A stretch of DNA of 28,763 bases, from NCBI GenBank assembly GCA_910587865.1, contig CAJUNX010000049.1, positions 1 through 28,763 on the forward strand, written 5' to 3'. The translations under genes were made by a program, and so were the position numbers. The notes under the pieces were generated by a model. The model did no database searches. It worked only from the letters and a program-made list of their open reading frames with translations, and had not been told where the DNA came from. Below are positions 16,251-24,712 of the stretch, in pieces (positions within the stretch are counted from its first letter, which is position 1; every line of letters begins with the position of its first letter). The stretch is from an uncultured Roseburia sp. (GTDB lineage: Bacteria; Bacillota; Clostridia; Lachnospirales; Lachnospiraceae).

Positions 16251-17129
16251 ATGGAGACAAAAGCGGTGATTGAGGCGGAGGCGCTTCAGAAAAAATATAA
16301 AGGCTTTGCGCTGGATATTCCGGCGTGCAGGATTCCGAAAGGCTTTGCGACGGCGCTGATTGGGGAAAACGGAGCGGGAAAGACGACCCTGTTAAATATC
16401 CTGGCAGGGATCCGGCTGGATTATAAGGGGACGATCCGCTATTTTGACGAGAAGGAAACCGATGTGGATAAAGTGAAGGAACGGCTGGGATATACGGGGC
16501 CGGGAAATTATTTTCTGCCGAACTGGTCTGTTGCGCAGGTGGAGGAGATCAGCGGCCTGCTGTTCGATACTTTTGACGCAGAGCATTACCGCAGACTGTG
16601 CGCGGATCTCGGGATCGGGGACAGGAAGAAGAAGGTTTCAAACCTGTCGGACGGGAACCGTATGAAGCTGACGATGGCAGCGGTGCTCGCGAGAAAAACG
16701 GAGTGCCTGCTTATGGACGAACCGGCATCACCGCTGGATCCGCTGATGCGCGACAGGCTCTGCGGGATGATCCGGTCCTACCTGACGGAAGGGGACGGGG
16801 AGCGCAGCGTTTTCTTTTCGACGCACAATATTTCGGATATGGAAAACGTCACGGATTACTGTCTGATCATGGAGCACGGCAGCATCGTGGAGGAAGGCTT
16901 TGTGGAGGATTTAAAGGAGAAATACGTGCTGGTAAAAGGGGACAGCGCAGACGGGGAGCGCGCAAAGGAGATTCTCTACAGCTGCACCGCAAGTCCCTAC
17001 GGATTCGAGGGAGTCTGCCTTTCGGAGAGGCTGAATGAGCTTGCGGGTATGGATATTGCGATTGAGGTTCCGTCACTGTTTCAGATCAGTGTTGCCGTGA
17101 TGCAGGCAAATACGAAGCTTCGGTTTTGA
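16251..17129 (+). CDS. ABC transporter ATP-binding protein, YtrB/EcsA-like
   Basis: A 292-residue nucleotide-binding subunit. Walker A is GENGAGKT at about 38-45, the signature is degenerate (NLSDGNRMK in place of LSGGQ), and Walker B is CLLMDEPASPLDPL, followed by the switch histidine in FFSTHNISDME. The degenerate signature is normal in this subfamily. ATG 16251 is taken as the start because GGAGG precedes it by eight bases; the in-frame ATG at 16236 overlaps that site. It must work with the two membrane proteins encoded next. Substrate is unknown; relatives are linked to cell-wall antibiotic stress. Confidence 0.92.
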   Translation: METKAVIEAEALQKKYKGFALDIPACRIPKGFATALIGENGAGKTTLLNILAGIRLDYKGTIRYFDEKETDVDKVKERLGYTGPGNYFLPNWSVAQVEEISGLLFDTFDAEHYRRLCADLGIGDRKKKVSNLSDGNRMKLTMAAVLARKTECLLMDEPASPLDPLMRDRLCGMIRSYLTEGDGERSVFFSTHNISDMENVTDYCLIMEHGSIVEEGFVEDLKEKYVLVKGDSADGERAKEILYSCTASPYGFEGVCLSERLNELAGMDIAIEVPSLFQISVAVMQANTKLRF

Positions 17130-17142
17130 TAGGAGGCGCGGG

Positions 17143-17784
17143 ATGATACAAAAAATAAAATGTTACCGGATCTTTACATTTCCGCTTTACCGACTGTGCA
17201 TGTTTCTCCTGCTGCCGGCAGGATTGCTGCTCCTTCCGATCGTTCTGCCGATGAAGGACTATTTCCTCGTATCCTGTTTTGGGATAGTGCTGTTTACATC
17301 GGCCGAAATTTGGGCGGATTTCTGGATATTCGGCGGAATTGCACGCAGAGAAGGCCAGCTGGAGTATTTAAAATCTTCAAAGAAAGGGCCAGAGGTGGTT
17401 CGCACAGCCCTGATCATAAATATGATAAGGCAGCTTCTCACTGTGCTCATCGTACTGGCAGCATATGTATTGATCTGCAGTTTTATTAATTCAGAAGCGG
17501 CGTTTCCAAACCAGTATTTTGTATGGATCCTGGATTTGCTCCTGATCGGAGGATTTTTCACGCTGGCGGGAAACACGGTGGTGCGTTTTCTGGATACGCC
17601 CGCCATGAGTATGGGGATATCCGCTGTCTGTACGTGGCTGATGGGCCTGTCGGTCATGGCGGTTGTGAGGTATGGCCAAAGACTTCTGCTGCCTGCGGCA
17701 ATCCTGTGCGCAGCGGCGGGCGTGTCCGGTGTCTGGCTGGTTATGAAACGTGTAAAGGAGAGCTATTATGATAAAAAAGATTAA
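17143..17784 (+). CDS. ABC-2-type membrane subunit 1
   Basis: A 213-residue protein with about six hydrophobic segments and no soluble domain. AGGAGG precedes the ATG by six bases and the gene begins 13 bases after the ATPase stop, so it is translated as part of the operon. Its 3' end overlaps the next gene by 17 bases. It should form the transport channel, as a heterodimer with the next product, for the ATPase encoded upstream. I recognise no finer family. Confidence 0.8.
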   Translation: MIQKIKCYRIFTFPLYRLCMFLLLPAGLLLLPIVLPMKDYFLVSCFGIVLFTSAEIWADFWIFGGIARREGQLEYLKSSKKGPEVVRTALIINMIRQLLTVLIVLAAYVLICSFINSEAAFPNQYFVWILDLLLIGGFFTLAGNTVVRFLDTPAMSMGISAVCTWLMGLSVMAVVRYGQRLLLPAAILCAAAGVSGVWLVMKRVKESYYDKKD

Positions 17785-18418
17785 ACTGGGATTTCGGATG
17801 ATGCGGTACTGCTTTGGATTAAAGAGCTGTCTGATCGGTATGATCCTGTTTTTTGCGGTGGGTCTGCTGATGCATCTGGTTCCGGCAGCGGACCTGGCGA
17901 TCCCCAACTTCTTCCTGATGCTTGTCATCGTATGGCCGTCGCAGCTGATTTATTCCTTAAGTGTCTCGGATATGATCGGGACGTCGTCGAAGAAGAAGGA
18001 GATGCAGACCATGATTCCTGCGCTCGTGTGCGGCTCGTTTGCAGTTGCGATTTATTTACTGATGTCGGCGCTGGCTTTTGGGCACAGGAATGAGGGGACA
18101 GCCAAAAGCGGTCTTCTGATCGGCGCGCTGTGCGCGTGTACCATTCTGCTTTATGCCAGCGCTGCATATAAGTTTTTTATCGGGTCGACCATTGTATTTT
18201 TTATCATCTATGGCGGGATCGGGAGGATTCAGTTCCTGCGGCTGGCGAGCGGATCCGTCCAGAATTTCTTTGACGCGCTGCCGTATGAGGCGGCTGTGGG
18301 GATCGGGCTTTTGATGATTCTGGCCGGTGTTCTCGCGGAGTACGCGATTTCCGTTCTGATCTATCGTTTCCCGCTAACGAAACGCGCGCAGATGAGAGGA
18401 CTGCAGAAAACGATGTAA
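17768..18418 (+). CDS. ABC-2-type membrane subunit 2 with repeat-derived C-terminal tail
   Basis: A 216-residue membrane protein with about six hydrophobic segments, related in style to the preceding one. The ATG at 17768 lies within the upstream gene, after AAAGGAGAGC, so the two are translationally coupled. The last 15 residues (PLTKRAQMRGLQKTM) are basic and cytoplasmic-looking. The 48 bases that encode them plus the stop are copied several times downstream as a 45-bp array. This raises the possibility that the tail has been exchanged by recombination. Confidence 0.8.
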   Translation: MIKKIKLGFRMMRYCFGLKSCLIGMILFFAVGLLMHLVPAADLAIPNFFLMLVIVWPSQLIYSLSVSDMIGTSSKKKEMQTMIPALVCGSFAVAIYLLMSALAFGHRNEGTAKSGLLIGALCACTILLYASAAYKFFIGSTIVFFIIYGGIGRIQFLRLASGSVQNFFDALPYEAAVGIGLLMILAGVLAEYAISVLIYRFPLTKRAQMRGLQKTM

Positions 18419-18684
18419 CCGAAAGCGAAGCGCGGGCGGATGAGAGACATCGGAAAATGATGCAGCCGAAAGCGAAACGCGCAGAAGAGCGACTGCAGAA
18501 AACGATGTAGCCGAAAGCGAAGCGCGCGGAAGAGAGACTGCAGAAAACGATGTAACCGAAAGCGAAGCGCGCAGAAGAGCGACTGCAGAAAACGATGTAA
18601 CTGCAACCGAAGCGCGCGGATGAGAGACATCGGAAAACGATGCAGCCGAAAGCGAAGCGCGCGCAGAGGAAAGACTGCAGAAAA
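18371..18684. repeat. Seven-unit array of permease 3'-end copies (45-48 bp)
   Basis: Unit 0 (18371-18418) is the true gene end, stop included. Units follow at 18419 (47 bp), 18466, 18511, 18556, 18601 (45 bp each) and a partial at 18646. Units 2, 3 and 4 each translate as P-K-A-K-R-A-E-E-R-L-Q-K-T-M then a stop. Each is 15 codons with its own TAG or TAA, in frame with one another. Units 1 and 5 share a variant block, GAGAGACATCGG. The array stops exactly at the terminator stem. I see no promoter or ribosome site in it. Confidence 0.95.
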
Positions 18685-18730
18685 CAGGGGAATCCGGGGA
18701 ACGTCATACGACGCCCGGATTCCCCTGTTT
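18681..18730. terminator. Bidirectional terminator overlapping the AraC gene end
   Basis: CAGGGGAATCCGGG (18685-18698) pairs perfectly with CCCGGATTCCCCTG (18714-18727), and flanking AAA/TTT extend the stem to 17 bp. It ends the permease operon on the plus strand. On the minus strand its first arm encodes part of the last residues (QGNPGVV) of the AraC protein. Confidence 0.9.
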
Positions 18731-19573
18731 CCGGTATGCGGAGGGCGATACTCCTTTCTGCTTGCGGAAAATCCGGCTGAAATAAAGTGGATTGTCATAT
18801 CCCACAAGCGCGCTGATGGTCGTGATGCTGTAATTTGTCGTTTCCAATAAAATCTGTGCGTTCATCACACGCCTGGAGACCAGATACTGCATGGGCGTGG
18901 TGTGCGTGTACTGCTTAAAGCTGCGGATAAACCAGCTCACGCTCATGCCGCGGTCCGCCGCGTAAGCTTCGATATTGATGTCCTGATTGTAATGTTCGTT
19001 AAAATACTGCATGGCCAGTTCCATCTCCGTGTCGAGATATTCGTTTCTCCGCCGCGGATCTCTGGTGAGTTCCCGGTGAATCCGGATAAACAGATGGCGC
19101 AGCAGTAACGTGAGCGCTTCCGGATAATAATCCTGACAGCGCTGAAGCTCTAAGATCATCTGCCGAAACAGCCCTGCAAAAACCAAAGAGGTTCCGGTGG
19201 GGATCACCCGCATATCATCCGTGATACCGTAGCCGCGCAGCAGCTGTCTGACATTTTTTCCGGTAAAATGCACCCAGTATACCTCTGTCTGTTCTGTTCC
19301 GTAGTAGATATAGCGCTGCGGCTCTTTCGGCCGGTAAAGCACCATGTGTCCGGCCGTTACAACCGTATCGGTTTCGCTGTTGTCGAAATAAAAATGCGCT
19401 TTGCCCGAGACGATGTATAAGAGCTGGAAATCCAGCCGTCCTTTTGGACGGTGCGTGGGGAGTTTCGGGATCGTATAGAGATGATAGGTCCCGCAGCTTC
19501 CGACGACCAGCGGTTTGCTTTTGTCCATAAAGTCAACGAGCGAATGGTTTAAATAGGCATTGTTGATATACAT
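18704..19573 (-). CDS. AraC-family transcriptional regulator (sugar-responsive type)
   Basis: A 289-residue regulator. The N-terminal part (about 20-150) is a cupin-like sugar-sensing fold with the phrase GHMVLYRPKEPQRY. The C-terminal part (about 185-285) carries two helix-turn-helix motifs, ending in ISALVGYDNPLYFSRIFRKQKGVSPSAYR. The ATG at 19573 follows AAGGAG by about 13 bases. It is divergent from lacZ across 183 bases, so it is the likely activator of lacZ and the GPH transporter in response to a galactoside. The gene is intact, though its last codons are shared with a terminator stem. Confidence 0.93.
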   Translation of the reverse strand: MYINNAYLNHSLVDFMDKSKPLVVGSCGTYHLYTIPKLPTHRPKGRLDFQLLYIVSGKAHFYFDNSETDTVVTAGHMVLYRPKEPQRYIYYGTEQTEVYWVHFTGKNVRQLLRGYGITDDMRVIPTGTSLVFAGLFRQMILELQRCQDYYPEALTLLLRHLFIRIHRELTRDPRRRNEYLDTEMELAMQYFNEHYNQDINIEAYAADRGMSVSWFIRSFKQYTHTTPMQYLVSRRVMNAQILLETTNYSITTISALVGYDNPLYFSRIFRKQKGVSPSAYRKQGNPGVV

Positions 19574-19645
19574 GCGGTCCGCGTCTCCTTCCCGGGATTT
19601 TTATCAATTGTATCATTTTGTGCATGTTTTGTCTAATACAGTTTA

Positions 19646-19674
19646 TGGATTCCGGAATGTGTTCTTTCTATAAT
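19646..19674 (+). promoter_or_regulatory. lacZ promoter with poor -35
   Basis: TATAAT (19669-19674) is a perfect -10, but the -35 position 17 bp upstream reads TGGATT. A weak -35 fits dependence on the divergent AraC activator. The perfect palindrome ATTCCGGAAT (19649-19658) overlaps the -35 and is a possible binding site. I found no clear CcpA cre site. Confidence 0.65.
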
Positions 19675-19756
19675 AGGGATACAGAAAAAAGGCTTGCTTT
19701 TGCCGGCAGACAGACGGACCGAAAGCAGGGTGAAAGGAAGCCGAAGGAGGAGGCGT

Positions 19757-22700
19757 ATGAGGATCGTACCAGGACATTATGAAAATCCGGAGGTGCTGCA
19801 CGAGAATACGATGCCGGCGAGAGCATATTATATTCCGGCGTCAATGCGGATGGATACGCTCGTGGAGCATCGGGAGGATTCGGACCGGCTTATGATGCTT
19901 GGCGGGGAGTGGAGATTTCGCTACTATGAGAGCATCTATGCGTGCACAGATGCATTTTATGAGACGGATGGGGACTGCAGCGCGTATGACAGGATACAGG
20001 TGCCGGGCACGTGGCAGACGGCGGGTTATGATACCCATCAGTACAGCAATATCCGCTATCCCTTTCCCTTTGATCCGCCGTATGTGCCGCAGGATAATCC
20101 GTGCGGGGCGTATGTGAAGGAGTTTGACTATCAGAGGGACGGGGCGGCGCCGCGGGTGTACCTGAATTTTGAGGGGGTGGATTCGTGCTTTTATGTCTGG
20201 CTGAACGGGATTTATATCGGCTACAGTCAGGTATCCCACTGCACCAGTGAATTTGATGTGACACAGGCGATTGCGGATGGTAAAAACCGGCTGGCGGTGC
20301 TGGTGCTCAAATGGTGTGACGGAAGTTATCTGGAGGATCAGGATAAGTTTCGAATGAGCGGGATCTTCCGCGACGTGTATCTGCTGAACCGGCCGGAACA
20401 GACCGTTTGGGATTATTTCGTGAAAACAACGATGGGGAAGGAGGCGGAGATCTCTCTTCAGCTGACTTACCGCACAGCGTGTATTCCGACTGCGGTCCGG
20501 ATCTATGATGCAGAGAACCGCCTGGTGGACAGCGCGGATATAAGGCTGTCAGACCTGTCAGAAGCTGTGCGCGCAGCGCAGGAGGAACAAGGTCCGGTCG
20601 TCCCGTTATGCGTGAAAACCGTCCGGCTCATAATCGACCGTCCCGTGCAGTGGAACACGGAAGAGCCGTATCTGTATACGCTGGTGATCGCGACGGCATC
20701 CGAGGTGATTGTGGATCATGTCGGGCTGCGTGAGATCGCGATCACGGACCGGAGGGTCTGCCTGAATAAAAAGCCGATCATTTTCCGCGGAGTAAACCGC
20801 CACGAGTCGGATCCGGTGACAGGGCCTGCGGTAAGCATGGAACAGATGCTGCGGGATCTCACTCTGATGAAGCAGCACAATATCAATGCGATCCGCACGA
20901 GCCATTATCCGGATGTGCCGGTGTTCTATGAGCTGTGCGATAAATACGGGTTTCTGGTGATCGACGAGGCGGATGTCGAGAGCCACGGGCCGATGGAGCT
21001 TTACTATAAGGACAACAGCGAGGCCGGTAAATCCGAGCGCTGGAATGAACCGATTGCGGATGAGCCCGCATGGGAGAAGCCGATTCTGGACCGGGTGCAG
21101 CGGATGGTGGAGCGCGATAAGAACCGCCCCTGCATTGTGATCTGGTCCATGGGAAACGAAAGCGCCTATGGATGTAATTTTGAAAAGGCGCTGGCCTGGA
21201 CAAAAGAATCTGATCCGTCGCGGCTGACGCATTATGAGAGCGCGAGATACCGGCGGCATGACCGCGCCTATGATTTTTCCAACCTGGATCTCTACAGCAG
21301 AATGTATCCGTCCGCTGAGGAGATAGAGCAGTATCTGGAAAATGATCCCGCAAAACCGCTGATCCTGTGTGAGTATTCTCACGCCATGGGAAACGGCCCG
21401 GGGGATCTTGAGGATTATTTCGCACTGTTTTGCAAAAACGACCTCATGTGCGGAGGGTTCGTGTGGGAATGGTGCGATCATGCGGTTGCGCATGGCAGGA
21501 CGCCGGAGGGAAAGACGATGTATTACTACGGAGGTGACCATGGAGAGACGCTGCACGACGGAAACTTCTGCCTGGACGGTCTGGTATACCCGGACCGCAC
21601 GCCGCACACCGGTCTTTATGAATACCGGAACGTGTACCGCCCGGCCAGGGTGGTCTTCTTTGATCAGGATCAGCAGAAGCTGACGATCAGAAACCATATG
21701 GATTTTACGGACCTGAAGGATTATGTCGAGATCCGCTATGACGTAAATTGTGACGGGGAAAGCCGGGAATGGGGAATCCTGCCGGCATTTTCCGTAAAAC
21801 CCGGTCAGACAGAAGGAGTATTAATACATTTTAACATGCCGGAGCGCGGAAAATCTTATCTAAAACTTTCTTATTATCTTAAGAAGGAGACACCGCTTGT
21901 CCCGGCAGGACGGTTGTTGGGATACGAGGAAATATTGCTTCGGACAAAGGATGATAAGAACCAGGTACGTGTAAAACTTTCCGCGTGGAGAGATTCAAAA
22001 CGGTCAGAAATACGGGTCTGTGAGACGGATGCGGGAATCCGCCTGGAGGGGGAGAAGTTTCGGTATCTGTATGAGAAGCGGACCGGATTACTCTCAAGGA
22101 TGAGCTATGACGGAAGGGAGTATTTCGGAAAGCCTATGGAGCTGAATCTCTGGCGCGCGCCGGTGGACAATGACATGTACATCAGCCGGGAGTGGAGACG
22201 GGCACGGTATGACAGGGCATGCGTCAGGGCATACGATACGAAGGTCAGGCAGACAGCTTCAATGGTTGAGATCAAAAGCAGGATGGCGGTGTCCGCCGCT
22301 TCCGTGCAGCGCATGATGGATGTGGTGGCAGTGTGGGTGATCGATAACTGCGGGGGCGTGTGTGTGACACTGTCCGTACAGCGCAATCCGGAGTTCCCTC
22401 CGCTGCCGAGATTCGGACTCCGCCTGTTTCTCGACAGAGAGCTCGACTGGGTATCGTATTACGGACTCGGCCCGTATGAGAACTACCGGGACAAAAAGCG
22501 TGCATCCTGTCACGGGCGGTATCAGGCGAGAGTGGAGGAGCTTCACGAAGATTACATTCGTCCGCAGGAAAACGGAAGCCGCACCGATTGTGAATATGTC
22601 ACGATATCCGGAGGAGGACGTGCGCTGGCCGCTATCGCCGGGGAGACGTTTTCGTTCCAGGCGTCTGTCTATACGCAGGAAGAGCTGGAGGCGAAACGGC

Positions 22701-22861
22701 ATAACTATGAGCTGAAGCCGTCAGGGAATACGGTGCTCTGCCTCGATTATGCCCAGTACGGGATCGGGTCAAACAGCTGCGGGCCAGAAGTCGCGGAGCC
22801 TTACCGTTTTGAGGAGGAGACGTTTACGTTCTCCGTGAAACTGCTTCCGTTTCTCATCTGA
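19757..22861 (+). CDS. lacZ: Beta-galactosidase, glycoside hydrolase family 2 (LacZ type)
   Basis: Hydrolyses terminal beta-galactosides such as lactose. The product has 1034 residues, close to E. coli LacZ (1023). The acid/base glutamate is E468 in SMGNESAYG and the nucleophile E539 in CEYSHAMGN, almost the same numbers as E461 and E537 of E. coli. The sugar-binding jelly roll (RDGAAPRVYLNFEGVDSC region), immunoglobulin-like domains, TIM barrel and C-terminal beta-supersandwich follow in normal order. The ATG at 19757 lies four bases after AAGGAGGAGG. No signal peptide, so it is cytoplasmic and depends on a transporter, which is the next gene. The gene appears intact. Confidence 0.96.
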   Translation: MRIVPGHYENPEVLHENTMPARAYYIPASMRMDTLVEHREDSDRLMMLGGEWRFRYYESIYACTDAFYETDGDCSAYDRIQVPGTWQTAGYDTHQYSNIRYPFPFDPPYVPQDNPCGAYVKEFDYQRDGAAPRVYLNFEGVDSCFYVWLNGIYIGYSQVSHCTSEFDVTQAIADGKNRLAVLVLKWCDGSYLEDQDKFRMSGIFRDVYLLNRPEQTVWDYFVKTTMGKEAEISLQLTYRTACIPTAVRIYDAENRLVDSADIRLSDLSEAVRAAQEEQGPVVPLCVKTVRLIIDRPVQWNTEEPYLYTLVIATASEVIVDHVGLREIAITDRRVCLNKKPIIFRGVNRHESDPVTGPAVSMEQMLRDLTLMKQHNINAIRTSHYPDVPVFYELCDKYGFLVIDEADVESHGPMELYYKDNSEAGKSERWNEPIADEPAWEKPILDRVQRMVERDKNRPCIVIWSMGNESAYGCNFEKALAWTKESDPSRLTHYESARYRRHDRAYDFSNLDLYSRMYPSAEEIEQYLENDPAKPLILCEYSHAMGNGPGDLEDYFALFCKNDLMCGGFVWEWCDHAVAHGRTPEGKTMYYYGGDHGETLHDGNFCLDGLVYPDRTPHTGLYEYRNVYRPARVVFFDQDQQKLTIRNHMDFTDLKDYVEIRYDVNCDGESREWGILPAFSVKPGQTEGVLIHFNMPERGKSYLKLSYYLKKETPLVPAGRLLGYEEILLRTKDDKNQVRVKLSAWRDSKRSEIRVCETDAGIRLEGEKFRYLYEKRTGLLSRMSYDGREYFGKPMELNLWRAPVDNDMYISREWRRARYDRACVRAYDTKVRQTASMVEIKSRMAVSAASVQRMMDVVAVWVIDNCGGVCVTLSVQRNPEFPPLPRFGLRLFLDRELDWVSYYGLGPYENYRDKKRASCHGRYQARVEELHEDYIRPQENGSRTDCEYVTISGGGRALAAIAGETFSFQASVYTQEELEAKRHNYELKPSGNTVLCLDYAQYGIGSNSCGPEVAEPYRFEEETFTFSVKLLPFLI

Positions 22862-22989
22862 ACGGGAACGGGGAAAGCAAATGCAGGTAAAAGTGTTTCT
22901 TTCATAAAATACATGGTGGTTTTGTGTCTGCGCGCTGCCCGCGCAAAACCGCCCGCGTGCAGAAGCAGCGTAGAAACAGGGGGAGTCTC

Positions 22990-24414
22990 ATGCAGGAGAA
23001 GACATATTTAAAATGGTATCATAAGCTGGGATATGGCTGCGGGGATATTGCAGGCAATGTGGTATATGCGTTTCTCTCGTCTTTTGTGATGATATACCTG
23101 ACCAATACGGTCGGACTAAATCCGGGTGTGGCAGGGACGCTGATCGCGGCCTCAAAGGTGTTCGACGGGGTTACGGACATCTTTTTCGGGGCGATGATTG
23201 ATAAGACGAAAAGCCGGCTTGGAAAAGCGAGGCCGTGGATGCTGTATGCATACATTGGCTGTGCCGTCACACTCGCCGCAATTTTTGCGATTCCGACAGA
23301 TTTCGGGAAAACGGCGCAGTACGCATGGTTTTTTATCGCGTACACGCTGTTAAACGCCGTGTTTTATACGGCAAACAACATCGCGTATTCGGCGCTGACG
23401 ACGCTCGTGACGAAAAACAGTAAAGAGCGGGTGCAGATGGGATCCTGCCGGTTTATCTTCGCCTTTGCGACGAGCCTTCTGATCCAGTCGGTCACGATCG
23501 GCGCAGTGTCGGCGATGGGCGGCGGGGCAGCCGGCTGGAGAACGGTCGCGATCTTTTATGCGGCGGCAGGGCTTATCATAAACACGATCTCCGTGCTGTC
23601 GGTAAAGGAGCTGCCGGAGGAGGAATTAAAGGAGACGGCAGCAGGTACCGGAGGATCCGGGGAGCATACGGAGGAAAACGCCGGCGGGCAGCAGGCGGAC
23701 AAAATGACAGCGGCGGATGCGCCGGAAGAAAAATACGGACTTCTCGACGCTGCAAAGCTTCTGATCGCCAATAAATACTATCTGATGATCTGCGCCGTGT
23801 ATATCCTGCAGCAGGTGTATGGCGCCATGCTGGGGATGGGGATCTATTACATGACCTATGTCCTGGGGAACGAGAACCTCTTCGGCGTTTTTTCCTGGGC
23901 CATCAATATTCCGATGATCGGGGCGCTGCTTGCCACACCCGCGCTTGTCGCGAGGTGGAAGGGCATGTATAAGCTGAATGTAAGAGGATATATGCTGGGA
24001 ACTGCGGGCCGGGCACTGGTGATTGCGGCAGGATACTTCGGAAATATCCCGCTGATGCTGCTGTTTACCGGCGTGGCCGCACTCGGTCAGGGGCCGTGGC
24101 AGGGAGACATGAATGCGGTGATCGCCTCCTGCTCGGAATATACCTGGCTGACAAAGCATAAAAGAGTGGACGGGACGATGTATTCCTGTACATCGCTCGG
24201 CGTAAAGTTAGGCGGCGGACTCGGGACGGCGATTGCGGGATGGATGCTTGCGGCGAGCGGGTTTGTGGAGGCGGCGCCGGTACAGCCGGAGTCGTGCATC
24301 CGGATGCTTTATGTGATGTATCTCTGGCTTCCGATGATCATCAGCCTTCTGATCACACTGATTCTTTCACGGATGAATGTGGAAGGAGCAAATGAGCGCC
24401 TGCGCAGAGGGTAA
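22990..24414 (+). CDS. GPH-family sugar:cation symporter
   Basis: A 474-residue transporter of the glycoside-pentoside-hexuronide family (MelB/LacS relatives). It has about twelve membrane segments, the early phrase KLGYGCGDIAGNVVYAF and the cytoplasmic loop motif DKTKSRLGKARPW. A charged 45-residue insertion (about 215-260, Gly/Glu-rich) lies in the central cytoplasmic loop. There is no LacS-type IIA domain at the C-terminus. ATG 22990 follows GGGGGAG. It lies 128 bases after lacZ, probably in one operon, and should bring in the galactoside that LacZ cleaves, using sodium or protons. Confidence 0.93.
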   Translation: MQEKTYLKWYHKLGYGCGDIAGNVVYAFLSSFVMIYLTNTVGLNPGVAGTLIAASKVFDGVTDIFFGAMIDKTKSRLGKARPWMLYAYIGCAVTLAAIFAIPTDFGKTAQYAWFFIAYTLLNAVFYTANNIAYSALTTLVTKNSKERVQMGSCRFIFAFATSLLIQSVTIGAVSAMGGGAAGWRTVAIFYAAAGLIINTISVLSVKELPEEELKETAAGTGGSGEHTEENAGGQQADKMTAADAPEEKYGLLDAAKLLIANKYYLMICAVYILQQVYGAMLGMGIYYMTYVLGNENLFGVFSWAINIPMIGALLATPALVARWKGMYKLNVRGYMLGTAGRALVIAAGYFGNIPLMLLFTGVAALGQGPWQGDMNAVIASCSEYTWLTKHKRVDGTMYSCTSLGVKLGGGLGTAIAGWMLAASGFVEAAPVQPESCIRMLYVMYLWLPMIISLLITLILSRMNVEGANERLRRG

Positions 24415-24434
24415 TCTTAAAAATCTGCCGCAAA

Positions 24435-24470
24435 CTTACAGGATTGTAAGAAATAACGGGGAAATGTAAG
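24435..24470 (+). promoter_or_regulatory. Bce-type regulator binding site (candidate)
   Basis: CTTACA-GGAT-TGTAAG (24435-24450) fits the inverted-repeat form TNACA-N4-TGTAA that I recall for Bce-type response regulators. A third half, TGTAAG, follows at 24465-24470, 20 bp (two helical turns) after the second. The block lies upstream of the extended -10 at 24500-24508 that should drive the small peptide and BceAB genes, an activator's usual place. Confidence 0.65.
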
Positions 24471-24500
24471 CAAAATCAATGGCTTGCATTTCCCTGTTTT
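24455..24500 (+). terminator. Terminator after the GPH gene
   Basis: A 17-bp stem pairs 24455-24471 with 24482-24498 (two G-T pairs) and ends in TTTT. It closes the lacZ-GPH transcript and overlaps the following promoter region, so the same bases serve two purposes. Confidence 0.9.
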
Positions 24501-24508
24501 GCTATACT
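24500..24508 (+). promoter_or_regulatory. Extended -10 promoter for the BceAB region
   Basis: TGC-TATACT is an extended -10. No good -35 is present (TGGCTT at 17 bp), consistent with activation from the CTTACA/TGTAAG site. Confidence 0.55.
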
Positions 24509-24564
24509 GATTACAGTTCAACGAACACGACACAAAAACGGACCGGATGAATGGAGGAAGGATT

Positions 24565-24708
24565 ATGAGAAGCGAAGATATAAAGAAACGGATTTGGACG
24601 AAACTGATGATAACGGCAGGGATTCTGCTCATCGTTTATCACGTACTGCGGATGAAAGGCAGGGCGTGCAGAATCAGGAAGATGGCGGGAAAGGATCAGG
24701 AGGCGTAA
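24565..24708 (+). CDS. Small membrane protein, 47 residues, leading the BceAB operon
   Basis: Not a family I recognise. The ATG follows GGAGGAAGG by four bases, a strong start. The product has a charged N-terminus, one hydrophobic segment at about residues 13-27 (LMITAGILLIVYHVL), then a very basic tail (RMKGRACRIRKMAGK). The topology rule suggests the tail is cytoplasmic. It ends five bases before the ATPase ATG and its last codons contain the ATPase's AGGAGG. It is therefore the first gene of the transporter operon and may be an accessory or regulatory peptide. Confidence 0.7.
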   Translation: MRSEDIKKRIWTKLMITAGILLIVYHVLRMKGRACRIRKMAGKDQEA

Positions 24709-24712
24709 AAAT

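Noticed and set aside
12015..18684. CRISPR array in the tandem repeats
   Set aside because: The repeats are head to tail with no unique spacers, and there are no cas genes.
18204..18807. Minus-strand frames built of 15-residue hydrophobic repeats (SSARFAFGYIVFCSR type)
   Set aside because: The 45-bp period simply keeps all frames open. There is no ribosome site, and the frames run antisense into the permease and through the AraC gene end.
20606..21697. 363-codon minus-strand frame
   Set aside because: It is antisense to the conserved lacZ catalytic barrel, without a ribosome site or recognisable motifs.
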